Below, piece by piece: positions 8,682-16,339 of a DNA stretch of 64,000 bases (position 1 is its first letter; the number at the start of each line of letters is the position of its first letter). Source of the DNA: Pseudomonas zanjanensis (GTDB lineage Bacteria; Pseudomonadota; Gammaproteobacteria; Pseudomonadales; Pseudomonadaceae); contig NZ_JABWRB020000001.1 of the NCBI RefSeq assembly GCF_014268745.2, positions 3,038,001-3,102,000 on the forward strand, in the 5' to 3' direction. The notes under the pieces are model-generated. The model saw only the letters and a list, made by a program, of their open reading frames with translations. It did not search any database and was not told where the DNA came from. The position numbers were made by a program, and so were the translations under genes.

Positions 8682-9608
8682 TCACGAAACAGATCGATCA
8701 ATAATAGGCGCATGCTGCGCCATCAGCTCCACGACCCAATCGATGAACACCCGCAACTTGGCGCTGATATGCCGGTTCGGGGGGTAAGCCAGGTACAGCG
8801 GCATCGGGTCCAGCTGCCAGTCTTCGAACAACGGCACCAATTCCCCTTGCGCCTGGTGACGCCGGGACATGTACTCGGGCAGCCAGAGCACGCCCAGCCC
8901 CGCCAGCCCGGCCGCGAGGTAGGCGTTGCCGTCGTCGATGGCCAACGCGTAGCGCCCTTTGACGTGAAGCAGCTCACTGTCACGGCGCATGGCGTAGGGC
9001 AAGGATTTGCCGGTGCGAGCCCAGAGGAAACCGACGGTGCGATGGTGCGAGTCTTCCAGTTCGCGAGGGTGCGCGGGCGGGCCAAACCGTGCCAGGTAAC
9101 TCGGGGCGGCGAAGACGCCAAGGGCCAGGTCGCCAACGCGTCGGGCGATCAGCGACTGATCCCGCAATTCACCGCCGCGCACCACGCAATCGACGTTTTC
9201 ATCAAGCATGTCGACGATGCGATCGCTGACGCCCATGTCGATCTGGATGTCCGGGTAACGCGCGTAGAACGCCGGCAAGGCTGGTATCAGGATCATCGCC
9301 GCCAGCGGACTCGGCACGTCCACCCGCAGTCGCCCGCGAGGTAACGCCTGGGCGCCGGCCACGCTGGTCTCGGCATCGTCCATGTCGGCCAGCAACCGGA
9401 TCACCCGCTCGTAATAAGCCGCGCCGTCGGCGGTGACATTGACTTTGCGTGTGGTGCGGTTGAGCAGCTTGACCCGCAACCGTGCCTCGAGTTGCTGCAC
9501 CAGTTGGGTCACGGTGGTCTTGCTCATGTGCAGGGTTTCTGCCGCCTTGGTAAAGCTGCCCGCCTCCACGACTCGCACGAACGCTTGCATCGCATCAAAA
9601 CGGTCCAT
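8682..9608 (-). CDS. LysR-family transcriptional regulator
   Basis: A 308-residue LysR regulator. The N-terminal winged helix (residues 1-60, with SFTKAAETLHMSKTTVTQLV) is of the CrgA-like type, and the LysR substrate-binding domain runs from about residue 90. The frame is open to 10049, but the ATG at 9608 is the one that precedes the conserved MDRFDAMQAF start. It is divergent from the Rid-family gene at 9738, with 129 bp between them, and is likely to control it. Confidence 0.85.
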   Translation of the reverse strand: MDRFDAMQAFVRVVEAGSFTKAAETLHMSKTTVTQLVQQLEARLRVKLLNRTTRKVNVTADGAAYYERVIRLLADMDDAETSVAGAQALPRGRLRVDVPSPLAAMILIPALPAFYARYPDIQIDMGVSDRIVDMLDENVDCVVRGGELRDQSLIARRVGDLALGVFAAPSYLARFGPPAHPRELEDSHHRTVGFLWARTGKSLPYAMRRDSELLHVKGRYALAIDDGNAYLAAGLAGLGVLWLPEYMSRRHQAQGELVPLFEDWQLDPMPLYLAYPPNRHISAKLRVFIDWVVELMAQHAPIIDRSVS

Positions 9609-9737
9609 TTCTGCCCCGGCATGGTTCGATTGTTTGGGATTCACAAACAGTGTGCGCCAAGGTTGCTCGTTTATCGCCCGGATACAAGCCCCTAGAGTGA
9701 GTTCATCGTTTGGAACCACTTTTTGATGGAGGTATTC

Positions 9738-10139
9738 ATGACACAGCGTGATGTGGTTTTTCCGCCTGGACGCCAGGCACTGTATGAGCGCAATCGCTAT
9801 TCGCCGGCGATTCGTTCCAATGGTTTCCTGTTCGTCTCCGGGCAAGTCGGCAGCACCGACGACGGTTCGCCAGAGCCGGACCTGGAGGCTCAGGTCCGGC
9901 TGGCGTTCAACAACCTGAAGGCGATCCTCGCCGCGGCCGATTGCAGTTTTGACGATGTGGTGGACGTGACAGTGTTCATGGTCGATCCCGAGTCGATCTT
10001 CGAACGGGTCTGGAGCGTCGTGCCCGAATTCTGGGGCAACGCACCGCATCCGACACTGACGGCGGTGGGGGTGACGTGGCTGTATGGTTTTCAGTTTGAG
10101 ATCAAGGTGATTGCCAGGGTGCCTGAGGCCGCCCTATAG
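9738..10139 (+). CDS. Rid family protein (YjgF/YER057c/UK114 fold)
   Basis: A 133-residue protein of the Rid fold (FVSGQVG near residue 30, FNNLKAIL, and VTVFMVDPESIF). The start at 9738 follows GGAGG by six bases. The position that holds the catalytic Arg in true RidA imine deaminases (R105 of E. coli RidA) appears to be Thr here (HPTLTAVGV). It therefore probably belongs to one of the non-RidA subfamilies and may not hydrolyse enamines. Divergent from a LysR gene. Confidence 0.8.
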   Translation: MTQRDVVFPPGRQALYERNRYSPAIRSNGFLFVSGQVGSTDDGSPEPDLEAQVRLAFNNLKAILAAADCSFDDVVDVTVFMVDPESIFERVWSVVPEFWGNAPHPTLTAVGVTWLYGFQFEIKVIARVPEAAL

Positions 10140-10174
10140 GTGAGCTTGCATCAGGGTTGACTGTACCGCCGTCA

Positions 10175-10196
10175 TCGCGAGCAGGCTCGCTCCCAC
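10175..10196. repeat. single type B REP arm
   Basis: TCGCGAGCAGGCTCGCTCCCAC, one unpaired REP arm, lies in the convergent gap between the Rid gene and the VOC gene. Confidence 0.8.
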
Positions 10197-10223
10197 AAGA
10201 AAATGATGGTGGTGATTCGCCGG

Positions 10224-10703
10224 CTAGCCTTTCACCGCCGCTTCAATCGCGGCAATGTCGATCTTGGTCATGGTCATCATCGCTTCGAAGGCCCGCTTGG
10301 CCACGGCTTTGTCAGGACTGCCGACCGCTTCAAGCAACACCCGCGGGCTGATCTGCCACGACAAACCCCACTTGTCCTTGCACCAGCCACAAGCGCTTGC
10401 CTGGCCGCCGTTGTCGATGATGGCGTTCCACAAACGGTCCGTTTCGGCCTGGTCTTCAGTTGTAATCTGGAATGAAAAGGCCTCGTTGTGCTTGAACACC
10501 GGCCCGCCGTTGAGGCCGATGCAGGGGATGCCGATCACCGTGAAATCAACGGTGATCACATCGCCCTCCTTGCCCGACGGATAATCACTTGGGGCATGGT
10601 AGACAGCGTTCACCGCGCTGTCGGGAAAGGTTTTTGCGTAGAACCGCGCAGCTTCCTCGGCGTTGCCGTCGTACCAGAGGCAGATCCTGTTTTTATTGTT
10701 CAT
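10224..10703 (-). CDS. VOC family protein (PhnB-like glyoxalase fold)
   Basis: A 159-residue protein of the PhnB / 3-demethylubiquinone-methyltransferase-like subgroup of the vicinal oxygen chelate fold. It begins with ICLWYDGNAEEAARFYAKTF and contains GGPVFKHNEAFSFQI and WGLSWQISPRVL, typical of this subgroup. These proteins are usually monocistronic and their reaction is not known. The ATG at 10703 is preceded by a purine-rich stretch. Confidence 0.85.
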   Translation of the reverse strand: MNNKNRICLWYDGNAEEAARFYAKTFPDSAVNAVYHAPSDYPSGKEGDVITVDFTVIGIPCIGLNGGPVFKHNEAFSFQITTEDQAETDRLWNAIIDNGGQASACGWCKDKWGLSWQISPRVLLEAVGSPDKAVAKRAFEAMMTMTKIDIAAIEAAVKG

Positions 10704-10772
10704 TCCGCTTCTCCGAAAGGGACTGGACGATAAAGTCTAGCAGTCCCCCCGAACGTTGCAGATGGCCGGGCC

Positions 10773-12074
10773 TCAGGTAAACAGATCGACCCCCAACTGG
10801 AACGCAACCCACAATGCCAGGCCTGTAGCAAACACCAGCGCGATGTTCTCGAACAGGTTGTTGCGGTATTCCTTGCCCAGCAAGGACTTCTGGTTGGACA
10901 TGATCAAAAGGCCCAGGGAAATCACTGGCAAGCCGACGATGTTCAGCGCGTTGACGCCGATGGTCAGCGTGACGAAGTCCGGCATGCCCGGCAGCGACCA
11001 GATCAGTGGCGTCACCAGGATGAACAGCATGAACCATTTGTGCATCGGGTCACGGTGGAACTCTTTGCCGTAACGCTCCCGGCGCTCGGGGCGCACATGC
11101 TGGAAGGCGTCGGTGATGAGCATCGGGAACGCCGTGGTCTTGCCCGAAATGCTGGCGAACAGCGTGGCGAACACACCCACGAAGAATACGTACCAACCGA
11201 TCGGACCAAAGAATATTTCCAGGGCCTTGCCCAGGTCGCCCAGGGTTTTGACCTCGATGCCGTTGGGTCGCAGGATTTCCGCGCCGACGATCCAGATGGC
11301 CAGGTTGATGATGATCCCGACAAACACCGCAAACAGCAGGTCGTTGCGCTGGATACGCTTGTGCTCAGGTCCTACCCAGCCCTTCTGGCGCATCACATAC
11401 GGATGAACGAAGTTGGCGATGGAACCGGCCACTGCGCCGATCACCGAGACGGCCACCAACAGCGCGCCATGCACGCCTTCATCGGGCGGAATGCTGAAGC
11501 CGATGGTGCCTTTGACGATGCCGGCGACATCCGGGCCGGACATCACCGCCAGGGCCAGGAACGCCAGCGTCATGATCGCCAGCAGGCCTTTCATCACGCC
11601 TTCGATCATCGAATAGATATTGCGCCCGACGAGCATCCACACCGCCAATACCACCGCCACCGAACACAGCAGCGGGTAGTCGATCTTGAGCAGCATGGCC
11701 AGGGCCTCACCGGCCCCCTTGATCATGTAGGCATTCATCAGGTGCCCCATGAGCAGCGCATACACCAGCAGGAACCAGGCGAAAAACGGATTGAGCTGGG
11801 CATACCCCTGCAGGATGGTCATGCCCTGGTTATTGCAGAGCTGGAAACGCGCGATGATATTGACGATCAGGTAGCGCAGCAGCAGAGAGACCGCCAGCAC
11901 CCACATCATCGCGTAGCCGTAGTTCGCGCCGGCCACGGAGGACGTGATGAGATCGCCGGCGCCCAGCCAGGAAAGAACGGCGATGATGCCGGGGCCGAGA
12001 AGCTTCAGCAGGCGTACGAAACGGCCTTGCACGGGCGCCGCAGCTTGTTCCTCAGCGGTAGGAATGCTCGTCAT
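10773..12074 (-). CDS. Nramp-family transporter lacking the canonical metal-binding residues
   Basis: A 433-residue membrane protein with about 11 transmembrane segments that aligns with Nramp/MntH along its length. In classical Nramps, TM1 carries DPGN and TM6 carries MPH, which bind the metal ion. Here TM1 (residues 38-41) reads GAGD, and the TM6 segment (residues 216-226) reads AGSIANFVHPY, with Ala and Phe where Met and His are expected. It is therefore unlikely to be a standard Mn/Fe transporter. Nramp-related Mg transporters and other divergent clades show such losses, and the substrate here is unknown. Its promoter holds a palindrome whose 15-bp core is shared with the SMP-30 and EamA genes at 37.9-40.3 kb, which hints at a role connected with sugar-acid metabolism. 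Confidence 0.8.
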   Translation of the reverse strand: MTSIPTAEEQAAAPVQGRFVRLLKLLGPGIIAVLSWLGAGDLITSSVAGANYGYAMMWVLAVSLLLRYLIVNIIARFQLCNNQGMTILQGYAQLNPFFAWFLLVYALLMGHLMNAYMIKGAGEALAMLLKIDYPLLCSVAVVLAVWMLVGRNIYSMIEGVMKGLLAIMTLAFLALAVMSGPDVAGIVKGTIGFSIPPDEGVHGALLVAVSVIGAVAGSIANFVHPYVMRQKGWVGPEHKRIQRNDLLFAVFVGIIINLAIWIVGAEILRPNGIEVKTLGDLGKALEIFFGPIGWYVFFVGVFATLFASISGKTTAFPMLITDAFQHVRPERRERYGKEFHRDPMHKWFMLFILVTPLIWSLPGMPDFVTLTIGVNALNIVGLPVISLGLLIMSNQKSLLGKEYRNNLFENIALVFATGLALWVAFQLGVDLFT

Positions 12075-12130
12075 GGGTGAATCTCCGTTTATTTTTTTTG
12101 TAAGAAACGGCCACAGTCGAACATATTAGA

Positions 12131-12145
12131 TACGACGTCGTACAA
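12131..12145 (-). promoter_or_regulatory. TTGTACGAC operator, copy 1 (before Nramp-like gene)
   Basis: On the gene strand the site reads TTGTACGACGTCGTA and contains the perfect 12-bp palindrome TACGACGTCGTA at 12131-12142. It lies 57 bp before the ATG of the Nramp-like gene. It matches the site before the SMP-30 gene at 13 of 15 positions. Confidence 0.6.
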
Positions 12146-12180
12146 CCATTATTAATCCGTAATTATGTATAAATATTTCA

Positions 12181-12203
12181 CGGCATTTGCGCTCAAAATG
12201 CCG
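12181..12203 (-). terminator. hairpin terminator after mlaA operon
   Basis: CGGCATTT and AAATGCCG form a perfect 8-bp stem with a 7-base loop, 23 bp after the stop of the small gene at 12227. On the minus strand it is followed by an A/T-rich stretch (TGAAATATTTATAC) rather than a pure T run. Confidence 0.55.
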
Positions 12204-12226
12204 TTGTATTAAGCAGCAAATTGCCA

Positions 12227-12463
12227 CTAACCCCTCATCTGTTCGCCGTTATCGATCATCCAGCGCACTATCGCCGCCAACGGCACCCGATGTTGCCGTA
12301 GGGCGCACCAACCGAGACGTTGATGGCGATACAGCTCGACATAATGGTTGAGCAGCACGTGGCTACCGTCCTCGGCCAACCGCAGTTCCACCTCACGGCA
12401 ATGCAATGCATCCGGCTGGAGCAAACGCATTCGCCGATGCAAGACCAGCGCCTCGTTACTCAT
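12227..12463 (-). CDS. small hypothetical protein downstream of mlaA
   Basis: A 78-residue soluble protein starting at the ATG at 12463, which overlaps the last codons of the MlaA gene by 8 bases (ATG inside ...GATGAGTAA). The overlap suggests translational coupling. The sequence is rich in Leu, Arg and His (VLHRRMRLLQPDALHCREVE) and matches no family I recognise. The open frame extends upstream to 12709, but that part is only the shadow of mlaA. Confidence 0.65.
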   Translation of the reverse strand: MSNEALVLHRRMRLLQPDALHCREVELRLAEDGSHVLLNHYVELYRHQRLGWCALRQHRVPLAAIVRWMIDNGEQMRG

Positions 12464-13244
12464 CAGCGGCCCCTTCCTCCTGGCATTGCGGATTGTCCTC
12501 CACCACCGACCCCAACTTGCCCTGGGCGACAAGATCGGCACGCCGCTGCGCCGTGGCATCGCGAAGGGCCGCGTAGTAGTCCGCTTCGGTCTGCAATTGA
12601 TCGGTGGTTGGCAACGCCTCGGCACGGCCATCGACAATGCCGCCGACGGTGTTGATCGTGCCCAGGGTCTCGACCGTGCTGCTGTTGTCGCCGAACGGGT
12701 CGACGGCAAAGCTCAGCACTTTACCCGTCGCATCCCGCAGGTTGGCGCTGCCCAGCAGTGGCAGTTCCAGGATGGGCCCAGGGGCTAGGTTCCAGACGCC
12801 GAAGGTCTGGCCGAAGTCGGCCTTGTGGCGCTCGATGCCCAGTTTGCCCGACACGTCGATCAGCCCGACGATGCCCGCCGTGGAGTTGATGACGAAACGG
12901 CCCAGTGTGTTGACCGAGCGCTGGGCATTGCCTTGCAGCAAGTCGTTGATGAACACCTTGGGCTCGCCGAAGTTCGCCACGAAGTTGTGCACCCCGGCCT
13001 GGAACATCTCCGGCAGCTTGCGATAACCACGGGCCACCGGTGCCAGTGCGTAGTCATCCACGGTTCGGTTGAAGGCGAAGATGCCACGGTTGACGGGTTC
13101 GGCGGGATCGTAAACGGTGTAGGTCGCGCTTTCACACGAGCCTGGTTTTGCGGCTGGCGTGCTGGAGCAACCACTGGCGAGTGCCGCCAATACAACCACG
13201 ACGGTGGAGCGAACGAACAACGGAGCGGGCTTGGTGATCGGCAT
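12456..13244 (-). CDS. mlaA: MlaA/VacJ family lipoprotein
   Basis: A 262-residue lipoprotein with a signal peptide and lipobox (LASGC, Cys at about residue 26). It is followed by the MlaA domain (YDPAEPVNRGIFAFNRTVD, then NFGEPKVFINDLLQG and VINSTAGIVGLIDV). MlaA sits in the outer membrane and removes misplaced phospholipids from the outer leaflet, working with the MlaFEDBC transporter encoded elsewhere. Pseudomonas often carries more than one mlaA-like gene; this copy is apart from the other mla genes and is followed by the small overlapping gene. Confidence 0.9.
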   Translation of the reverse strand: MPITKPAPLFVRSTVVVVLAALASGCSSTPAAKPGSCESATYTVYDPAEPVNRGIFAFNRTVDDYALAPVARGYRKLPEMFQAGVHNFVANFGEPKVFINDLLQGNAQRSVNTLGRFVINSTAGIVGLIDVSGKLGIERHKADFGQTFGVWNLAPGPILELPLLGSANLRDATGKVLSFAVDPFGDNSSTVETLGTINTVGGIVDGRAEALPTTDQLQTEADYYAALRDATAQRRADLVAQGKLGSVVEDNPQCQEEGAADE

Positions 13245-13310
13245 ACGGGGTTATCTCGGCGAGGAATGGGATGCTGCATAGGCCGGTCAAAAAGCCAAAC
13301 ACCACCCTCT

Positions 13311-13402
13311 GTGGCGAGGGAGCTTGCTCCCGCTGGGGCGCGAAGCGGCCCTAAAAAGCGGTGAGCGCTTCGCACTCAAGCGGGAGCAAGCTCCCTCGCC
13401 AC
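13311..13402. repeat. type A REP pair (92 bp)
   Basis: Inverted GTGGCGAGGGAGC arms of 92 bp total length in the 330-bp gap between mlaA and the response-regulator gene. The rest of the gap (13403-13574) is AT-richer, promoter-like DNA with no other feature that I recognise. Confidence 0.9.
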
Positions 13403-13574
13403 GGGTTCAGCGTTGGCTGGCTGTTCAACTGACCGACATCAAGGCCATCCTGCCGCCGTTTTTTTGCCCACAGATTTCCACAATATTGCCCGCCGGCAAC
13501 TTTGTTTCCGGGTTGAAATATATGACGCAGGCCCTGGATTGCCCCTAGTATTCCCCTTGTATTCATTACCCTGC

Positions 13575-14294
13575 GTGCCCACCGTGAGCCATTTACTACT
13601 GGTGGACGATGACCTCGAAGTCCTCGCCCTCTTGCGCAAATTCCTCGAACAACATGGCTATAGCGTTGACGTGGCCGCCGACGGCAATGCCCTGTGGCAA
13701 GCGGTGGAACGCCAAGTGCCGGACCTGATCATCCTCGACGTCATGTTGCCGGGGGACAACGGCCTGGTGCTGTGCCAACGGCTGCGGGCCGAGCACACGG
13801 TCGGCATCATCATGCTCACCGCCATGGGTGAATTGAGCGACCGCGTCGTCGGCCTGGAGCTGGGAGCGGACGATTACCTGACCAAGCCGTTCGACGCCCG
13901 GGAGTTGTTGGCCCGGGTGCGTGCCGTGCTGCGGCGCACCGGTGAAGCCAGGGCCACGCTGAACGACTCATCCCGGCCAATCCTGGAGTTCGAAAACTGG
14001 CAGCTGGACGTCACCCGCCGCGAATTGCGCTCACCGGAGAAGGTCATGATCCCGCTGTCCAGCGGCGAGTTCGAATTGCTGCTGGTGTTTGCCGAACACC
14101 CGCGCCGGGTGCTGACGCGCCAGCAGTTGCTGGACCTGGCCCGTGGGGAAACCTTCGAGGCGTTCGATCGCAGCATCGACGTCCAGGTCAGCCGCCTGCG
14201 ACGCAAGTTGGAAACCGACATCCCCGGCGCCTCGATGATTCGCACCGTGCGTAACAGCGGCTATCTGTTCAGCCCCCACGTGGTGAAGCGATGA
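13575..14294 (+). CDS. OmpR-family response regulator
   Basis: A 239-residue two-component regulator. The receiver domain has the acidic pair D11-D13, the phosphorylation site D55 (ILDVMLP) and K104 (TKPF). The C-terminal winged-helix OmpR/PhoB domain (about residues 140-235) ends with SRLRRKLETD and RTVRNSGYLF. There is no ATG; I chose the GTG at 13575 (MPTVSHLLLVDDD), and the GTG at 13584 is an alternative. The open frame upstream is not conserved-looking. It overlaps the histidine kinase gene by four bases (ATGA), so the two are one operon. Confidence 0.88.
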   Translation: MPTVSHLLLVDDDLEVLALLRKFLEQHGYSVDVAADGNALWQAVERQVPDLIILDVMLPGDNGLVLCQRLRAEHTVGIIMLTAMGELSDRVVGLELGADDYLTKPFDARELLARVRAVLRRTGEARATLNDSSRPILEFENWQLDVTRRELRSPEKVMIPLSSGEFELLLVFAEHPRRVLTRQQLLDLARGETFEAFDRSIDVQVSRLRRKLETDIPGASMIRTVRNSGYLFSPHVVKR

Positions 14295-15637
14295 AGCGCT
14301 CGCGCCCAGGCATTCGTCGACCAAGGGACACGGTGGCGCGCTGGATCGCCCTGACCACCATGATCGCCATGCTGACCCTGCTCGCCCTCAACGAGCTGTT
14401 CAGCCTGCTGGCCGGTGCCTGGGCGCGCCCTCCCCTGATGGAAACCGGCCTGATGGAAAGGGCCGCCACCATCACCCGCATCATCGACTCCGTCGCCGCT
14501 GAACAACGGCCGGCGATTGCCAAGGCCGCGAGCAACCAGGCATTCAACGCGCAATGGCTACAACGCCATGAGGAGGCCCGGCTACCGGTGATCGATGACC
14601 CGGAATTCAGCGAAGGCTCGGCGCTCCTGCGCCAGCAATTGGGCCGACCGGACGCCAGGATCGAAGCCTACGAACCGGCCGACTGGCCAGCCAACCAAGC
14701 GGATGCGCGCTACGCGGTGATCATCGAACTGGCCGACCATTCCTGGGTGATTTTCTCCGTGCCATCGCGCAGTTGGGGGCTGGGCGAATGGGCGCGCAAC
14801 CTGATCATCATCGCGCTGATCCTGCTCTCGACGTTTATCGTCGCGCTGATCGCCACCCGGCACTTGGCCGCACCGCTGGAACGCTTTGCCGAAGGTGCGC
14901 GGCGCTTTGGCGTCGACCACCAGGCGCCGCCGATTCCGGTCATCGGCCCCCACGAAATCCGCCAGGCGATCCTCGCGTTCAACGCCATGCAGGCCCAGCT
15001 CAAGCACTTCCTGCAGGACCGCACGCAGATGCTCGCGGCCATCTCCCATGACCTGCGCGCACCGTTGACCCGCATGCGCCTGCGCGGGGAGTTCATCGAG
15101 GATGCCGAGCAGCAATCGCGCCTGTTCCGGGACGTGGATGAAATGCAGGCGATGGTCAATTGCGCCCTGGAGTTTTTCCGCGACGATGCCCGGCTGGAAC
15201 ATGCCACCGCGTTCGACCTGGCCGAACTGCTGCACACCATCGTCGATGACCTCAAGGACGCTGGCACCGAGGTCGCATTCGAAGGCGCCCAGCGCTTCGT
15301 GTACGTCGGCCGGCCCATCGGCATCAAGCGTGCCTTGGTCAACCTGATCGACAACGCGATCAAGTATGGCGGCGAGCCGACGGTTCGGCTCCAAGCCGAC
15401 GCCCACCGGGTGGACATTCGCATCCTCGACCGTGGGCCGGGCATCGATGCCCAACACCTTGAGCAGGTCTTCACGCCGTTCTTTCGCATCGAAGGCTCGC
15501 GCAACAAGCACACCGGCGGCGTCGGGCTGGGCCTGTCGGCGGCCCGGGCGACGGTACTGGAGCATGGCGGGACACTGACCCTGAGGAATCGCAAGGGTGG
15601 CGGGTTGGAGGCCAGGGTCTCGCTGCCGCTTGGCTGA
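14291..15637 (+). CDS. sensor histidine kinase
   Basis: A 448-residue membrane kinase. TM1 is at about residues 17-37, followed by a periplasmic sensor loop of about 130 residues. TM2 is at about 168-190, followed by a HAMP linker. The HisKA box has H253 (ISHDLRAPLTRMR), followed by an HATPase domain (NLIDNAIKYGG, DRGPGI, GVGLGLSAA). It partners the OmpR-type regulator encoded just before it. The loop has no domain I recognise and the signal is unknown. The EnvZ-like domain order (short HAMP, RxPLTR box) is typical for the OmpR pairing. Confidence 0.88.
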   Translation: MKRSRPGIRRPRDTVARWIALTTMIAMLTLLALNELFSLLAGAWARPPLMETGLMERAATITRIIDSVAAEQRPAIAKAASNQAFNAQWLQRHEEARLPVIDDPEFSEGSALLRQQLGRPDARIEAYEPADWPANQADARYAVIIELADHSWVIFSVPSRSWGLGEWARNLIIIALILLSTFIVALIATRHLAAPLERFAEGARRFGVDHQAPPIPVIGPHEIRQAILAFNAMQAQLKHFLQDRTQMLAAISHDLRAPLTRMRLRGEFIEDAEQQSRLFRDVDEMQAMVNCALEFFRDDARLEHATAFDLAELLHTIVDDLKDAGTEVAFEGAQRFVYVGRPIGIKRALVNLIDNAIKYGGEPTVRLQADAHRVDIRILDRGPGIDAQHLEQVFTPFFRIEGSRNKHTGGVGLGLSAARATVLEHGGTLTLRNRKGGGLEARVSLPLG

Positions 15638-15671
15638 AGTGTCCCGATGTATCGATCCGCGCTAAACAATC

Positions 15672-15731
15672 AGCGCCTTCCTCGGTAGGATGTCCGGCCT
15701 TTCCGGCCTCGACCCTGCATGGGAAGGCGCT
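15672..15731. other. long-range inverted repeat between kinase gene and kefF
   Basis: AGCGCCTTCC at 15672-15681 pairs perfectly with GGAAGGCGCT at 15722-15731, with 40 bases between them that include a smaller GGCC-type repeat (CCGGCCTTTCCGG). It lies between the two-component operon and kefF. It could be a terminator for the first, or a leader structure of the second. Confidence 0.4.
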
Positions 15732-15816
15732 CTTGTTTGTATCGCTCGGCTCCATGTGCCATCGCTCGCGCTCACGACAGACAAGAATCGACGGAGCCAA
15801 ACCAAGGAATTCACCG

Positions 15817-16338
15817 ATGATTCTTATCATTTATGCGCACCCCTACCCTGACAAATCGCGGGTCAACCAGCAGATGCTCAAGCGAGTATCCAGCAATCCG
15901 GACGTGGTCATACGTTCGCTGTATGCGCTTTATCCCAACTTCGATATCGATGTCGAAGCGGAACAACGCGCAGTGGAACAAGCGGAGCTGGTCGTCCTCC
16001 AGCACCCGATGTACTGGTACAGCACCCCGCCGCTGCTGAAACTGTGGATCGATAAAGTCTTCACCCACGGCTGGGCCTATGGCAAAGGCGCCACGGTGCT
16101 CAAGGACAAGCGGTTGCTGTGGGCCGTGACCACGGGTGGCGAACAGGATCATTTCCAGATCGGCGCCTACCCGGGTTTTTCGGCGTTGGCCCAACCCCTC
16201 CACGCCACGGCCATTTATTGCGGCATGCGCTGGCTGGAACCCGTTGCCGTGCATGGCGCGTATGCCGCCGACTCCGAGGCCCAACGCGCCCAAATCGAAC
16301 ATTACGGCGAACGCCTGGCCGCCTGGAAGGGAAATTGA
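15817..16338 (+). CDS. kefF: KefF-type NAD(P)H-dependent flavin oxidoreductase
   Basis: A 173-residue flavodoxin-fold quinone reductase ([16 protein letters not shown] at the start, [21 protein letters not shown] in the middle). This matches KefF/YheR ancillary proteins that bind and activate glutathione-gated potassium efflux systems. The ATG at 15817 is preceded by AAGGA; the longer open frame upstream is not protein-like. The antiporter gene starts two bases after the stop, so the pair form an operon, which supports the assignment. Confidence 0.85.
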   Translation: MILIIYAHPYPDKSRVNQQMLKRVSSNPDVVIRSLYALYPNFDIDVEAEQRAVEQAELVVLQHPMYWYSTPPLLKLWIDKVFTHGWAYGKGATVLKDKRLLWAVTTGGEQDHFQIGAYPGFSALAQPLHATAIYCGMRWLEPVAVHGAYAADSEAQRAQIEHYGERLAAWKGN

Positions 16339-16339
16339 G

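Noticed and set aside
12464..12709. Upstream extension of the small gene at 12227
   Set aside because: The extension is the out-of-frame shadow of mlaA; the ATG at 12463 gives a compact overlapping gene.
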